This document shows positions 17,833 through 27,545 of a stretch of 64,000 bases of DNA, piece by piece. A program made the position numbers and the translations under genes. Source of the stretch: Paraflavitalea pollutisoli (GTDB taxonomy: Bacteria > Bacteroidota > Bacteroidia > Chitinophagales > Chitinophagaceae); contig NZ_JARKMX010000014.1 in the NCBI RefSeq assembly GCF_029360705.1, forward strand, positions 62,001 through 126,000. The letters run 5' to 3'. The notes under the pieces were generated by a model. It ran no database searches, was not told the DNA's origin, and saw only the letters and a list, made by a program, of their open reading frames with translations. Every line of letters starts with the position of its first letter. The stretch's first letter is position 1.

Positions 17833-19554
17833 ATGAAAAAAATCATATTCACCATATTAGCGCCGGTAATGCTGACCGTGGCCTGCAAAAAGACCGACGA
17901 GTTTCTCACTAAACTGCCGCTGGATCAGCTGACTGACCAAACTTACTGGACCAGTGAAAGCAACGTAAGGACCTTTACCTGGGGCTTCTATCCCAGTTAT
18001 TTCCCCGGGTATGCCTCCGGATTCGACCTCAGCTGGGGTGGCTATTTCTCCGGCGAATCCCTGAACGATGATTTTGCACCGACAACACCTACCCCCTTTA
18101 CCAAGACGGTACCCGCTACGGGCGGTGGTTGGGCATTTACGAATATCCGCAAAGCCAATCTTTTCATCGAACGCGTAAAAGGGGTTCCCATGAGCGCGGA
18201 GGCGATCAACAACTGGGTAGGCATTGGCCGTTTTTTCCGTGCTATGGAATTCAGCAGCAAGGTGCGCACCTTTGGAGATTTCCCCTGGTACGGCCAGGCA
18301 ATCACCAGCGAAAATGATACCGCTGCCCTGTATAAGCCGCGCGATCCACGTGAACTCGTGATGGACAGTGTACTGGCAGATTTCAAATTCGCCGCTGAAA
18401 ATGTACGGGAAGCGGATGCAGCAACGGGCCCCAAAGGCCTGATCGTGAACAAAGCGGTTGTACTGGCTTTCATGTCACGTGTATTTCTCTTCGAAGGTAC
18501 CTGGCAGAAATACCAAAAGAACAACACGACAAAGGCCAATGAATACCTGGAAGCAGCTAAATGGGCATCCAATGAGCTAATCACCAAATTCACTTATACG
18601 TTGGGACCCGATTACCGCAAACTCTTCAATTCACTGGATCTGTCTACCAATAATGAAATGATCCTGTATAGAAGGTATGAGGCTGGTACCAACCTGCTGA
18701 CCCATAGCTTGCACAGCTACGTGAATAAAGAAGCACAAACCGGCGCTTCCCGCAACCTGCTGGAAAGCTACCTGGCCAAGGATGGTCTACCAATCAGCCT
18801 TTCTCCCCTGTACAAAGGAGATAAGACCATCGCCAATGTAGTAGCAGACCGCGATCCCCGCCTCAACGCCACGATCGTACCAGCGCTCAGGCTGAATGGC
18901 ATAGCGAGTAACTATTCCACCTCTGGTTATTCGACGTTGAAGTTCTTCAACGACGACATCAAGGATGTGGCAGATGGCAACTCCAACACCAATACCACCG
19001 ATGCACCTGTGATCCGTTTTGGTGAAGTGTTGATCAACTATGCAGAAGCCTGCGTTGAACTGGGTACCCTTACCCAGGCAGACCTCGACAAGAGCGTCAA
19101 TAAACTGCGCAAGCGTACCGGCATCAACCTGCCCGATCTGCAGATCCTGGGGGGCGCTCCGGCCGTTAATGGCGTCGCCTACGATGACCCAAAACGCGAC
19201 CCGCTGGTACCTGCCATGATCTGGGAGATCCGCCGGGAGCGCCGCATCGAACTGGCCATGGAAGGCTTCCGCAACAATGACCTGAGAAGATGGAAGAAAC
19301 TGGACTACACGGATACCAAAACCAACCTGACCATCAACCGCGGCGCCTGGGTGAAGAAATCGGACTACGCCGCCACGTTAACCGTCGTCATCGAGGGTGG
19401 TGCCGCTGAAGGGTATGTCGTTCCATCCAGCAAAGCTGAATTGGAGCGTCCTTTTCCCGGCGACAAAGTCTACCTGAGCCCCCTGCCGTTGGATCAGATC
19501 AAACTGTACAAGGACAGAGGTGTTGACCTGAAACAGAACCCCGGCTGGGAATAA
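17833..19554 (+). CDS. SusD/RagB-family nutrient-binding outer-membrane lipoprotein 1
   Basis: A 573-residue surface lipoprotein. A lipobox ends at Cys18 (LTVAC) and is followed by KKTDEFL, typical of lipoproteins in this phylum. The SusD N-terminal helical region starts with LPLDQLTDQTYW. The C-terminal part contains the family segment EVLINYAEACVELG, and IRRERRIELAMEGFRNNDLRRW follows; the C-terminal NPGW motif is also present. It caps the SusC barrel and binds the substrate. It is translated with susC 1 (18-base gap), and a strong terminator follows at 19579, so the transcript ends here. Confidence 0.95.
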   Translation: MKKIIFTILAPVMLTVACKKTDEFLTKLPLDQLTDQTYWTSESNVRTFTWGFYPSYFPGYASGFDLSWGGYFSGESLNDDFAPTTPTPFTKTVPATGGGWAFTNIRKANLFIERVKGVPMSAEAINNWVGIGRFFRAMEFSSKVRTFGDFPWYGQAITSENDTAALYKPRDPRELVMDSVLADFKFAAENVREADAATGPKGLIVNKAVVLAFMSRVFLFEGTWQKYQKNNTTKANEYLEAAKWASNELITKFTYTLGPDYRKLFNSLDLSTNNEMILYRRYEAGTNLLTHSLHSYVNKEAQTGASRNLLESYLAKDGLPISLSPLYKGDKTIANVVADRDPRLNATIVPALRLNGIASNYSTSGYSTLKFFNDDIKDVADGNSNTNTTDAPVIRFGEVLINYAEACVELGTLTQADLDKSVNKLRKRTGINLPDLQILGGAPAVNGVAYDDPKRDPLVPAMIWEIRRERRIELAMEGFRNNDLRRWKKLDYTDTKTNLTINRGAWVKKSDYAATLTVVIEGGAAEGYVVPSSKAELERPFPGDKVYLSPLPLDQIKLYKDRGVDLKQNPGWE

Positions 19555-19578
19555 TCACGTCCCGCCAACCGATATATC

Positions 19579-19608
19579 GAAAAGAGGATGCGCCGGCATC
19601 CTCTTTTC
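19579..19608 (+). terminator. Rho-independent terminator after susD 1
   Basis: A perfect 13-bp stem (GAAAAGAGGATGC and its complement) with a 4-base loop. The arm ends in TTTTC, giving the T-rich exit. Confidence 0.88.
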
Positions 19609-19694
19609 ATTTACAAGCTGTTGTTTGCAGGATACAGCACCTCACCGGTCCAAATCCTCCCCTTTCTGCAAATAATATCCTGATTTAATGCGCA

Positions 19695-19714
19695 TTTATG
19701 CGGCAATTGCCCTA
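19695..19714 (+). promoter_or_regulatory. Conserved block upstream of DeoR regulator 2
   Basis: TTTATGCGGCAATTGCCCTA, a 17-of-20 match to the block at 13656 and at the same 25-base distance from the start codon. It is followed by TTTTGTGCG. The internal GGCAATTGCC is a perfect palindrome, which would suit a dimeric regulator. Confidence 0.5.
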
Positions 19715-19738
19715 TTTTGTGCGTGTAACCGCTAACAA

Positions 19739-20488
19739 ATGCTTAAGAAAGAACGCCAGGCCTACATACTGCACCAGGTGAACCTGCACAATAAAGTATT
19801 GTCTTCCAGCCTCAGCCAGGAAATCAGCGTATCGGAGGATACCATCCGTCGCGATTTACAGGAACTGGCCGACGAAGGCAAGATCATCAAAGTACACGGA
19901 GGTGCTTTGTCCCACTCCTTCAACCAGGTGTATTACCCCTCCAACAACGTTTATTCGCACGATCATAAGAAGATAATAGCGCAAAAAGCAGCATCGCTGG
20001 TAGAAGATGGCATGTTTGTGATCACGACCGGTGGTACCACGATTATCGAGCTGGCGAGGGCGCTCCCACCCCAATTGCGCGCCACATTTATCTCCGGCAG
20101 TATTCCCGCTGTGCTGGAATACATGCACCACCCTACCATTGAAGTGATCCTGATTGGCGACAAGGTGTCCAAGAATTCCAAGATCACCATCGGCAGTGAG
20201 GCGATTGCGCAGATCAAACGCATCCGCGCCGATGTCTGTTTCCTCGGTGTCAACGCCATCAGCATCAAAGATGGCATCACCGACAGCGACTGGGACGTGG
20301 TGCATCTGAAGAAAGCCATGATCGAATCTTCCCGTAAAGTGGTTTGTCTGTCGATCGCAGAAAAGATCAATTCCCTGCAGCCCATTCATATCTCAGAAGT
20401 CAATAAGATACATACCCTGATCACCGAGTTATCACCCGATGATCCCTTACTGAAACCATACCGCGATGCCGGTATTGAAGTACTATAG
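19739..20488 (+). CDS. DeoR/GlpR-family transcriptional regulator 2
   Basis: A 249-residue close paralogue of the regulator at 13700: same length, collinear, and differing mostly by single substitutions. The DeoR helix-turn-helix is at 1-57 (VSEDTIRRDLQELADEGKI, KVHGGALSHSF). The sensor domain is at about 75-235, with TTGGTTIIELARALP, IGDKVSKNSK and FLGVNAIS. It lies 141 bases before the second susC/susD pair. The matching gene order shows that the whole regulator-susC-susD module, or at least the regulator, was duplicated. The SusC proteins have diverged much more than the regulators, so the modules may respond to related signals but import different substrates. Confidence 0.9.
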   Translation: MLKKERQAYILHQVNLHNKVLSSSLSQEISVSEDTIRRDLQELADEGKIIKVHGGALSHSFNQVYYPSNNVYSHDHKKIIAQKAASLVEDGMFVITTGGTTIIELARALPPQLRATFISGSIPAVLEYMHHPTIEVILIGDKVSKNSKITIGSEAIAQIKRIRADVCFLGVNAISIKDGITDSDWDVVHLKKAMIESSRKVVCLSIAEKINSLQPIHISEVNKIHTLITELSPDDPLLKPYRDAGIEVL

Positions 20489-20628
20489 CAACAGCTGCCC
20501 CCTATCCGCTGCCACACTGATTGAATATCCTTTGAACTGCCCATATTGTAACCAGCAGACCTCGAGCCCATTTGAACGAAGGCTTATACGAAAACTGTTA
20601 TAACTAAAAAGAACTAAACACTCGGCTT

Positions 20629-23600
20629 ATGAGAAACACCCTCCGGCTGCTTCTGGCAGTCCTCTGGCTTTTGCCAGGCTATTCCGTTTCATTTGCACAA
20701 ACGAGGACCGTGTCAGGTACCGTTTTGTCGGATGATAACGCTCCCCTGGCATCCGTGTCTGTCACAAACAAGACTACCAAAAAATCGGTAGTGACCAACA
20801 TGGCTGGCCGCTTCACGATCGCGGCTGAAAAAGGACAGGTGCTCACCATTTCTTATGTAGGCTACTCCAACAAAGAGGTGGTGATCGGTGACAACGCAGA
20901 GATCACCATTCGCCTCGATGCAGCCAAAAACCAGATGGATGCGGTAGAAGTAACCGCGCTGGGCATTCCCCGTAGTAAAAAATCACTGGGCTACAGTACG
21001 CAAACCGTAAAAGGGGATGACCTGGCCCAATCGCAACGCGAAAACCTGTTGACGGCCCTTGCCGGTCGCGTGGCCGGGGTTACGGTCACCACCACCACCG
21101 GTCTGCCAGGCGCTTCCGTATCGATCATGCTTCGCGGCGCTGTATCGATGGACGGTAGTAACCAGCCCTTGTTCGTGATCGACGGTATGCCGGTTGACAA
21201 CTCCACCTTCGCGCAGGGCGCGCTCGTCTCTGACGGCCCCAACCGCAACAACGACTACGCCAACCGGTTGTCCGATATCAACCCCAACGATATTGAAAGC
21301 CTGACGGTACTGAAAGGCCCCGAAGCAACGGCGCTGTATGGAAACGCCGGCGCTTCCGGAGCTATCATCATAACGACCAGGAAAGCCAAGGCTGGCCGCA
21401 CAGCTACTTCTTATGACAATGCCTTCCGCCTGGAAAAAATCACCCGCTTCCCCGAAATTCAACAGATTTATGGCAGGGGTACCGTCGGTGTAGCCGATCC
21501 GCTTGTCCGCACCTTCCTGGGCCCTAAATATGCTGAAGGAGCCCCCATTTATGATAACATCAGAGGATTCTTCAAAACCGGCTTTACACAAAAGCATAAC
21601 CTGTCTGTAGAATCCGGTACGGAGCAAAACTCCTTCCGTTTTGCAACCAACTATGTTGATCAGGATGGTATCGTGCCGCAAACCGGTTACAGAAGATTTT
21701 CTGCCCGCCTTACCGGCAATGTGGTCCTTTCGCCCAAGTTCGATATTCAGTCATCCCTGAACTATGCGCAAACGAAGACCCGCAAAGCTACCAAGGGGCA
21801 ATACGGCTTCCTGATCAGTTTATTGACCTGGCCAAGTGACGACAACATCGAGAACTACCTGAACCCAGACGGTTCCCGCCGTGAGATCAGCGAAGGTTCT
21901 ACCACCGAGATCGACAATCCGTTCTGGGATGTTGCCAAAAATAAAAGCGAAGACGACAACCAGCGCCTGATCGGTAACGTGAACCTGAACTACAAGCCTA
22001 CCAAATGGCTGACGTTGAGATCAACGCTAGGGGTAGACCAGTACGTCACCAAGGGCTTTTCCATGATACACCCGCAATCCAGGCTGGGTATCGGCACCAA
22101 CGGTGTGCTGGAAACCTTTACCGAAACCAACCTGCTGTACACCGGCCAGTTTACCGGTATTGCCATTAAGCAATTCGGCGATTTCAGTACGCAGTTCGTA
22201 GGTGGCTTTGCTTTTGACCAGAAAGAATATGAAGTGAACGCCATGCGCGGCGAGCAATTTTACATCCCTGACTACAACAGTATCAACAATACCAAACCCG
22301 AAACCATGCGTACCAAGAGTACACTGAACCGGGTACGTAACGTAGGCTGGTTTGGTCAGGCACAGGCAGGGTACAAAGACATCCTTTTTGCGACCCTCTC
22401 CGCCCGCTATGATGGTTCTTCTACCCTGGTACGTCCAGTAACAGCCGAAGCGACACTGAAAGACCGGACCGACCCGGCTTTCTTCTTCTACCCTGCTGCG
22501 AGCCTTGCTTTCAACTTCTCTGAGCTCGAAGTGTTCAAAGGCATGTCCTGGCTCGACTACGGTAAACTCCGTTTTTCAGCCGGTAAAACCGGTAAAACGG
22601 CCCGCTCTCCTTATGTAACAGCCAGCCGCTACGTACCCGTGCAAACCACCGGCGGTGGCTTTGCCTTAAGTGTATACGCCGGTAACGACCAGTTGACACC
22701 CGAGTTCACCTACAACTATGAAGTGGGTACAGAATTAAAGTTCCTGAAGAACAGGCTCGGTATCGACCTGGCTTATTACCATGTAGAATCTGAAAGCCAG
22801 ATCCTCGCACCCCGTCTTAGCTATGCCACTGGTGCCATCCTGAAATGGCTCAATGGTGGTACCATCCGCAACCGCGGTATCGAAGTCATGCTGACTGGTA
22901 ACCCGATCAGAACGAGAGATTTCAACTGGGATGTGACAGTCAACTTCGACAGGAACGTCAACATGATCACGAAGATGCCGGCCGACCTGCCGATCTTCTA
23001 CATCTCCGACTACGACATGGTACCCTTTGGTGGTGTAAAGGCCTTCTACCGCGCGGGCAGTTCGATCAGCGCGCTGGGTGTGGAAGCCAGCGGTGCTACC
23101 GCCTTCCAACGCAGCAACAACGGAACTATCCTGATCAACCCCACCAACGGCCTGCCATACAGAGATACTGCCGCATCGTTGCTGGGTGATCGTAACCCCG
23201 ACTTCAAGATTGGTTTCATCAACAATATCCGGTACAAGAACTGGACCCTGAGCATGAACTTCGATATCCGCAAGGGTGGAGATATCTTCAACGCGAATGC
23301 ACTGGTGTTGAACAATATCGGATTGGGCGTAAGAACAGCCGATCGCGAAACACCCCGGGTGATCCAGGGCGTATTGAAAGACGGTCTGGAAAACAGCCCT
23401 CACCCTACTGCCAATACCATCTCGGTAACCCCCTATTACCAAAATGGTTACTACAACAATATCTATAACGTAGAAGATTATTTTGAAAGAGACATCAGCT
23501 GGGTAAGACTGCGCGACGTGACCCTGGCGTACAATTTTACAGGACTGTTGGGCAAGAAAGGCTTCTTTAGAAGTGGTTCAGTATTCGTAACAGGCACCGA

Positions 23601-23748
23601 CGTATTCATGATCACCAACTACACGGGTGTAGACCCCAACGTAAGCGGTCTTACCGCCTCTGCGGGTGGCTTCGGTGGACAGGGTTACGATTACGGTGCA
23701 CTGGCCCTTCCGGTTGGTATCAATTTTGGCCTTCGGGTAACTTTCTAA
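20629..23748 (+). CDS. SusC/RagA-family TonB-linked outer-membrane transporter 2
   Basis: A 1039-residue transporter. The signal peptide is about residues 1-24 (ending SVSFAQ). The carboxypeptidase-regulatory-like domain is at about 25-105. The plug has ALGIPRSKKSLGYSTQTV and the signature NDIESLTVLKGPEATALYGN. The barrel ends GINFGLRVTF, with an aromatic last residue. It differs clearly from transporter 1 in the plug motifs (SKKSLGY type instead of the VVGYGTQKK type), so it is not a recent copy of that gene despite the shared module layout. The SusD-like partner starts 18 bases downstream. The substrate is unknown. Confidence 0.95.
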   Translation: MRNTLRLLLAVLWLLPGYSVSFAQTRTVSGTVLSDDNAPLASVSVTNKTTKKSVVTNMAGRFTIAAEKGQVLTISYVGYSNKEVVIGDNAEITIRLDAAKNQMDAVEVTALGIPRSKKSLGYSTQTVKGDDLAQSQRENLLTALAGRVAGVTVTTTTGLPGASVSIMLRGAVSMDGSNQPLFVIDGMPVDNSTFAQGALVSDGPNRNNDYANRLSDINPNDIESLTVLKGPEATALYGNAGASGAIIITTRKAKAGRTATSYDNAFRLEKITRFPEIQQIYGRGTVGVADPLVRTFLGPKYAEGAPIYDNIRGFFKTGFTQKHNLSVESGTEQNSFRFATNYVDQDGIVPQTGYRRFSARLTGNVVLSPKFDIQSSLNYAQTKTRKATKGQYGFLISLLTWPSDDNIENYLNPDGSRREISEGSTTEIDNPFWDVAKNKSEDDNQRLIGNVNLNYKPTKWLTLRSTLGVDQYVTKGFSMIHPQSRLGIGTNGVLETFTETNLLYTGQFTGIAIKQFGDFSTQFVGGFAFDQKEYEVNAMRGEQFYIPDYNSINNTKPETMRTKSTLNRVRNVGWFGQAQAGYKDILFATLSARYDGSSTLVRPVTAEATLKDRTDPAFFFYPAASLAFNFSELEVFKGMSWLDYGKLRFSAGKTGKTARSPYVTASRYVPVQTTGGGFALSVYAGNDQLTPEFTYNYEVGTELKFLKNRLGIDLAYYHVESESQILAPRLSYATGAILKWLNGGTIRNRGIEVMLTGNPIRTRDFNWDVTVNFDRNVNMITKMPADLPIFYISDYDMVPFGGVKAFYRAGSSISALGVEASGATAFQRSNNGTILINPTNGLPYRDTAASLLGDRNPDFKIGFINNIRYKNWTLSMNFDIRKGGDIFNANALVLNNIGLGVRTADRETPRVIQGVLKDGLENSPHPTANTISVTPYYQNGYYNNIYNVEDYFERDISWVRLRDVTLAYNFTGLLGKKGFFRSGSVFVTGTDVFMITNYTGVDPNVSGLTASAGGFGGQGYDYGALALPVGINFGLRVTF

Positions 23749-23766
23749 CTTTCAAAAAAAACGGAT

Positions 23767-25290
23767 ATGAAAAAACATAGCCTTCTCTATATAGCAATAA
23801 CACTACTGGCAGTCGCAGGTTGCCGGAAGTACCTGGACGTAAACGAAGATCCCCGTACACCACAACAAACCACTGCAGAAACATTGCTGCCCCATATGCA
23901 ATCGTACATGGGTTATGCGCTGGGTCTCGATGGACGGTATACGGGTAAATATGTTCAATATTGGGTCAGCAATGCCGCCAATGATGGCGTAGAAGGACAT
24001 GGCTCTGCTACCGGTACGGAAATGTGGACCATGCACTATACCAAACTCGGCCTCGCCATCGATCAGATGCTCAACGACGCCGTACTCAACGAGAAATGGT
24101 ATTATGCCGGCATCGCCAAAGCGTTGCGTGCCTGGAGCTGGCAGCTGAGTACCGATCACTTCGGTCCCATGATCCTCAAACAGGCCTGGGAAACCGACCG
24201 GTACATCTTCGACTACGATTCACAGGAAGAGATCTACAAAGAAGTAGAAAAGCTTTGCAATGAATCATTGGAATATTTCAACAGGGAATCTGCCAAGACT
24301 ATCCTGGGCTCCAGTGACTACATTTTTAAAGGCAATAAAGACCGCTGGGTAAAATTCGTGTACGGTGTATTGGCCATCAATGCCAACCACCTCTCCAATA
24401 AAGCGACTTACAATCCCGCTAAGGTGATCGAATACGCCGACAAATCAATGGCCGATAACGTAGATAATGCCCGCATCCAATACAATGGCACTACTGGCGG
24501 TTCAGCCACCACTTCAGATGCTTTTGTACTCGGTCCCAAACGCGCGAACATCACGTCCCTCTCCTATGTACAATCATCGGTGATCGTCAACATGCTGAAA
24601 GGCTACCACAGAGGTGTATCGGTAGAAGATCCGCGTATTATCAATATGATCCAACTGAGTGCGGATAGCACCTACAACGGCGCAGTACCCACCAGTGGCG
24701 ATCCCAACAGCGCAGCCACCAACAAAAAAAGGATTCCTGCTATCATTGGTGGCTTCGCAGCCCCCTGGCCCGGCAGGTACCTGTTCCGCGACACCGTCAA
24801 TTTCCCGATCATGACCTATTCGCAGATCCAGTTCATCAAAGCCGAGGCTGCCTTTAAAAGCGGTCAGCTGGGTATAGCCTATACCGCGTACAAGAACGGT
24901 ATCGATAAAAGCATCGACCTCGTCAGCAGTCTGGGACCCAATACCATTACTGCCGCTAAGAAAAACACCTTCCTGGCAAGCGCCGCTGTCGCACAAACCG
25001 ATGCGGACCTGACCATCAAGGATATCATGTGTCAGAAATACATCGCCCTGTGGGGATGGGGTTTTGAAGAAACCTGGGCCGATCTCCGGAGGTACAATTA
25101 CGATACGACCGTATTCAAAGGATATGTCATTCCGGAACTTTCCAAGATCAGCAGTTCCAATGATGGCAAGCTCGTACAACGGTACCGTCCACAAAACACC
25201 GAGTACCTGTACAATGTAGACGCTTTGAACAAGATCGGCGCTACCAGAGACAACTATCATACAGACACCATGTGGTTTGCAAAACCTTAA
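23767..25290 (+). CDS. SusD/RagB-like outer-membrane lipoprotein 2
   Basis: A 507-residue lipoprotein. The lipobox ends at Cys19 (LAVAGC), followed by RKYLDVNEDPRTP, typical of the SusD-like_2 branch. The conserved segments ITYSQIQFIKAEAAFKSG and WGFEETWADLRRYNYD correspond to the SusD C-terminal fold. It is the partner of transporter 2 and binds the substrate at the cell surface. Only 5 to 11 bases separate it from the DUF4397 lipoprotein, so the three genes form one operon. Confidence 0.92.
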   Translation: MKKHSLLYIAITLLAVAGCRKYLDVNEDPRTPQQTTAETLLPHMQSYMGYALGLDGRYTGKYVQYWVSNAANDGVEGHGSATGTEMWTMHYTKLGLAIDQMLNDAVLNEKWYYAGIAKALRAWSWQLSTDHFGPMILKQAWETDRYIFDYDSQEEIYKEVEKLCNESLEYFNRESAKTILGSSDYIFKGNKDRWVKFVYGVLAINANHLSNKATYNPAKVIEYADKSMADNVDNARIQYNGTTGGSATTSDAFVLGPKRANITSLSYVQSSVIVNMLKGYHRGVSVEDPRIINMIQLSADSTYNGAVPTSGDPNSAATNKKRIPAIIGGFAAPWPGRYLFRDTVNFPIMTYSQIQFIKAEAAFKSGQLGIAYTAYKNGIDKSIDLVSSLGPNTITAAKKNTFLASAAVAQTDADLTIKDIMCQKYIALWGWGFEETWADLRRYNYDTTVFKGYVIPELSKISSSNDGKLVQRYRPQNTEYLYNVDALNKIGATRDNYHTDTMWFAKP

Positions 25291-25301
25291 AATGAATGAA
25301 C

Positions 25302-26060
25302 ATGAAAAAACTCAGCATATTCATCGTCCTCGCAGCTACGCTGGTAGCCTGTAAAAAGGAATACAAATCCATTTATTCTTTCGAGGACAAGACCAATAAA
25401 GCGAAAGTAAAATTCGTCCATGCGCTGGTCAATGCGTATCCACTGCCCGACACCGCAGCGCAGGCAGGATTGCAGCTCTACCTGAATGGTGAAAAACTCA
25501 CGGGTGCCACCAATGTGACCTATGGTACGGGGGTTTTCCCCAGCCTGGAATATACCATGGTACCAGCCGGCGACAACAAACTGAAAGTGGTGATTCCCGT
25601 AGGCGCCAAGAACGCAGAGATCCCGGTATTTGAAGGACCACTCGTGCTCGAAGACCAGCAAACCTATACGGCCTTCATTACCGACTCACTGCCCAACAGT
25701 TCTATCTTTCTGATCAAAGAGAACTTTTCACAGTTTGCCGATTCCGGTAAATACTTTGTGCGGGTGATCAACCTGATGCCCAATGCAGCTATTGACCTGT
25801 ATGGCACTACCGATCAAACCATGATCGCTACCAACATCGCCTACAAAGGATCGACCGAGTTCATCCAGGTCAATGTTGGTACGGGTGCGCGTGCTTTCCA
25901 GGCGCGCATGGTGGGTACCAACCTGACAGCTACAGCGAGCATCACACCGGTAGCCGGCAGAATGTACACCATCTTCTCGTACGGTGTAGCAGGCAAGGGC
26001 GGTACACGTGCACCCAAACTTGGATTCTACACTTCGAGGTTCCAGACGTATCAGTTCTAG
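25302..26060 (+). CDS. DUF4397-domain lipoprotein
   Basis: About 252 residues. An ATG at 25296 gives two extra residues; 25302 gives the standard MKKLSIFIVLAATLVAC lipoprotein signal, with the modified Cys followed by KKEYKS. The rest fits DUF4397, a duplicated beta-sandwich: one unit begins KVKFVHALVNAYP and a second begins YFVRVINLMPNAAIDLYG. Function is unknown; such proteins often accompany SusC/SusD pairs and may be surface accessory binders. It is the last gene of the second module, and a bidirectional terminator follows. Confidence 0.85.
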   Translation: MKKLSIFIVLAATLVACKKEYKSIYSFEDKTNKAKVKFVHALVNAYPLPDTAAQAGLQLYLNGEKLTGATNVTYGTGVFPSLEYTMVPAGDNKLKVVIPVGAKNAEIPVFEGPLVLEDQQTYTAFITDSLPNSSIFLIKENFSQFADSGKYFVRVINLMPNAAIDLYGTTDQTMIATNIAYKGSTEFIQVNVGTGARAFQARMVGTNLTATASITPVAGRMYTIFSYGVAGKGGTRAPKLGFYTSRFQTYQF

Positions 26061-26084
26061 CAACAATTATTACCAGATATAAAA

Positions 26085-26117
26085 AAGCCCCGGTCAATGT
26101 GAAGTTGACCGGGGCTT
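26085..26117. terminator. Bidirectional terminator between the DUF4397 and SpmAB-like genes
   Basis: A perfect 13-bp stem (AAGCCCCGGTCAA and TTGACCGGGGCTT), a 7-base loop, and A/T-rich flanks on both sides. It serves two convergent genes. Confidence 0.9.
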
Positions 26118-26140
26118 CTTATGTCAATATTGTTCAGCGT

Positions 26141-27385
26141 CTACCCCCAGGGCCAGTTATAAGCAACAATGATAGCGGTAATGATGCCAGCCAGATCGGC
26201 GAGCAAAGAAGCGGGAATGGCATAACGCGTACGTTTGATGCCCACCGAACCAAAGTACAAGGCCACTACATAGAAAGTGGTATCCGACGAACCCTGGAAC
26301 ATGCAGGCCAGCCGGCCCACAAACGAGTCGGGACCATAGGCCGGATTACGCATCACATCGATCATCATCGCGCGGGAACCGCTACCACTAAATGGCCGCA
26401 TGAGTGCCGTAGGCAGGGCGGGTACAAAATCAGTATTGAATCCCAACTGGGCAAACAGCCAGGCAGCCCCTTGTAAGATATAATCAAATACCCCACTGCT
26501 GCGCAGCACCGAGATCGCCACCAGCATACCCACGAGATAAGGGATGATCTTAACGGCTACTTCAAAACCCTGCTTGGCGCCATCGATGAACGCATCGTAC
26601 ACAGCGATCTTCTTGTACATACCACCCAGAATAAAGGTGACAAACAGCAGCATGATGAGTCCCGTGCTGAGTACATTGGAGAAGATGGTAGCATTGCCAG
26701 GCGTCAATCCACGAAGAAACAGCGCCAGGGCAGCCAGCAAAGCCGAACCGATGAGACTGAACGCGGCGATAGCCACCCATTGCCGGGAGCTGAAACGTTG
26801 TTTAAAAGCGGCAATGATCATCGCCACCATGGTCGCCACGAACGTGCAGATCACACAGGGAATAAAGATATCGGTAGCATTTTTCGAACCTACAATCACC
26901 CGCTGGGCAATCACACTCACGGGAATAATACTAAGCCCCGAAGCATGCAGTACCATAAACATCACCTGGGCATCGGAAGCGGTATCTTTTTTAGGATTCA
27001 ACTCCTGCAGGCTCTCCATGGCTTTGAGGCCAAATGGCGTGGCTGCATTGTCGAGCTGCAACAGGTTGGCCGAAAAGTTCATCATCATATGCCCCATCGC
27101 CGGGTGATTACGGGGTACACCGGGAAACAGTTTGTTAAAGAAAGGCCCCACGATACGCGACAACACATTGATGGCCCCTGCCCGTTCGCCGATTTGCATA
27201 AATCCAAGAAACAGGCTCATCACACCAATTAACCCCAGGGAGAGATCAACCCCACCCTTGGCAGAGTCGAACACACCATCCATCATTGTTTTAAACACCT
27301 GCGTATCGCCCAGGAAAATGAGCTTGAGCAAGGCCACCACAAAGGCAATCAGGAAAAAAGAGATCCACAGATAGTTCAATACCAT
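26141..27385 (-). CDS. Nucleoside-recognition (SpmA-SpmB fused) membrane protein
   Basis: A 414-residue inner-membrane protein with about eight to ten hydrophobic segments. The N-terminal half has the Gate/nucleoside-recognition pattern of SpmA (GVDLSLGLIGVMSLFLGFMQ, then NHPAMGHMMMNFSANLLQLDNAATPFG). The C-terminal half has the SpmB pattern (YDAFIDGAKQGFEVAVKIIPYLVGMLVAI, then GSSDTTFYVVALYFG). In Bacillus these are two spore-maturation genes; here they are one chain in an organism with no sign of sporulation. The transported substrate is unknown. The gene stands alone. Confidence 0.9.
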   Translation of the reverse strand: MVLNYLWISFFLIAFVVALLKLIFLGDTQVFKTMMDGVFDSAKGGVDLSLGLIGVMSLFLGFMQIGERAGAINVLSRIVGPFFNKLFPGVPRNHPAMGHMMMNFSANLLQLDNAATPFGLKAMESLQELNPKKDTASDAQVMFMVLHASGLSIIPVSVIAQRVIVGSKNATDIFIPCVICTFVATMVAMIIAAFKQRFSSRQWVAIAAFSLIGSALLAALALFLRGLTPGNATIFSNVLSTGLIMLLFVTFILGGMYKKIAVYDAFIDGAKQGFEVAVKIIPYLVGMLVAISVLRSSGVFDYILQGAAWLFAQLGFNTDFVPALPTALMRPFSGSGSRAMMIDVMRNPAYGPDSFVGRLACMFQGSSDTTFYVVALYFGSVGIKRTRYAIPASLLADLAGIITAIIVAYNWPWG

Positions 27386-27545
27386 AGCAGCTGGTTAAAA
27401 GCTTGTAAGTACATTAACTTTTAAAACGCTGAAGATAAAGTAAAGTTGTGGAAAGGCGACTGTTAAAACAACGCCGCTAAAGGTGGGGCAAGCCTTTCAT
27501 CCGTCGAAGGTCGGCACCGGTCGATGATTGGGTTAACAGGGTTCG

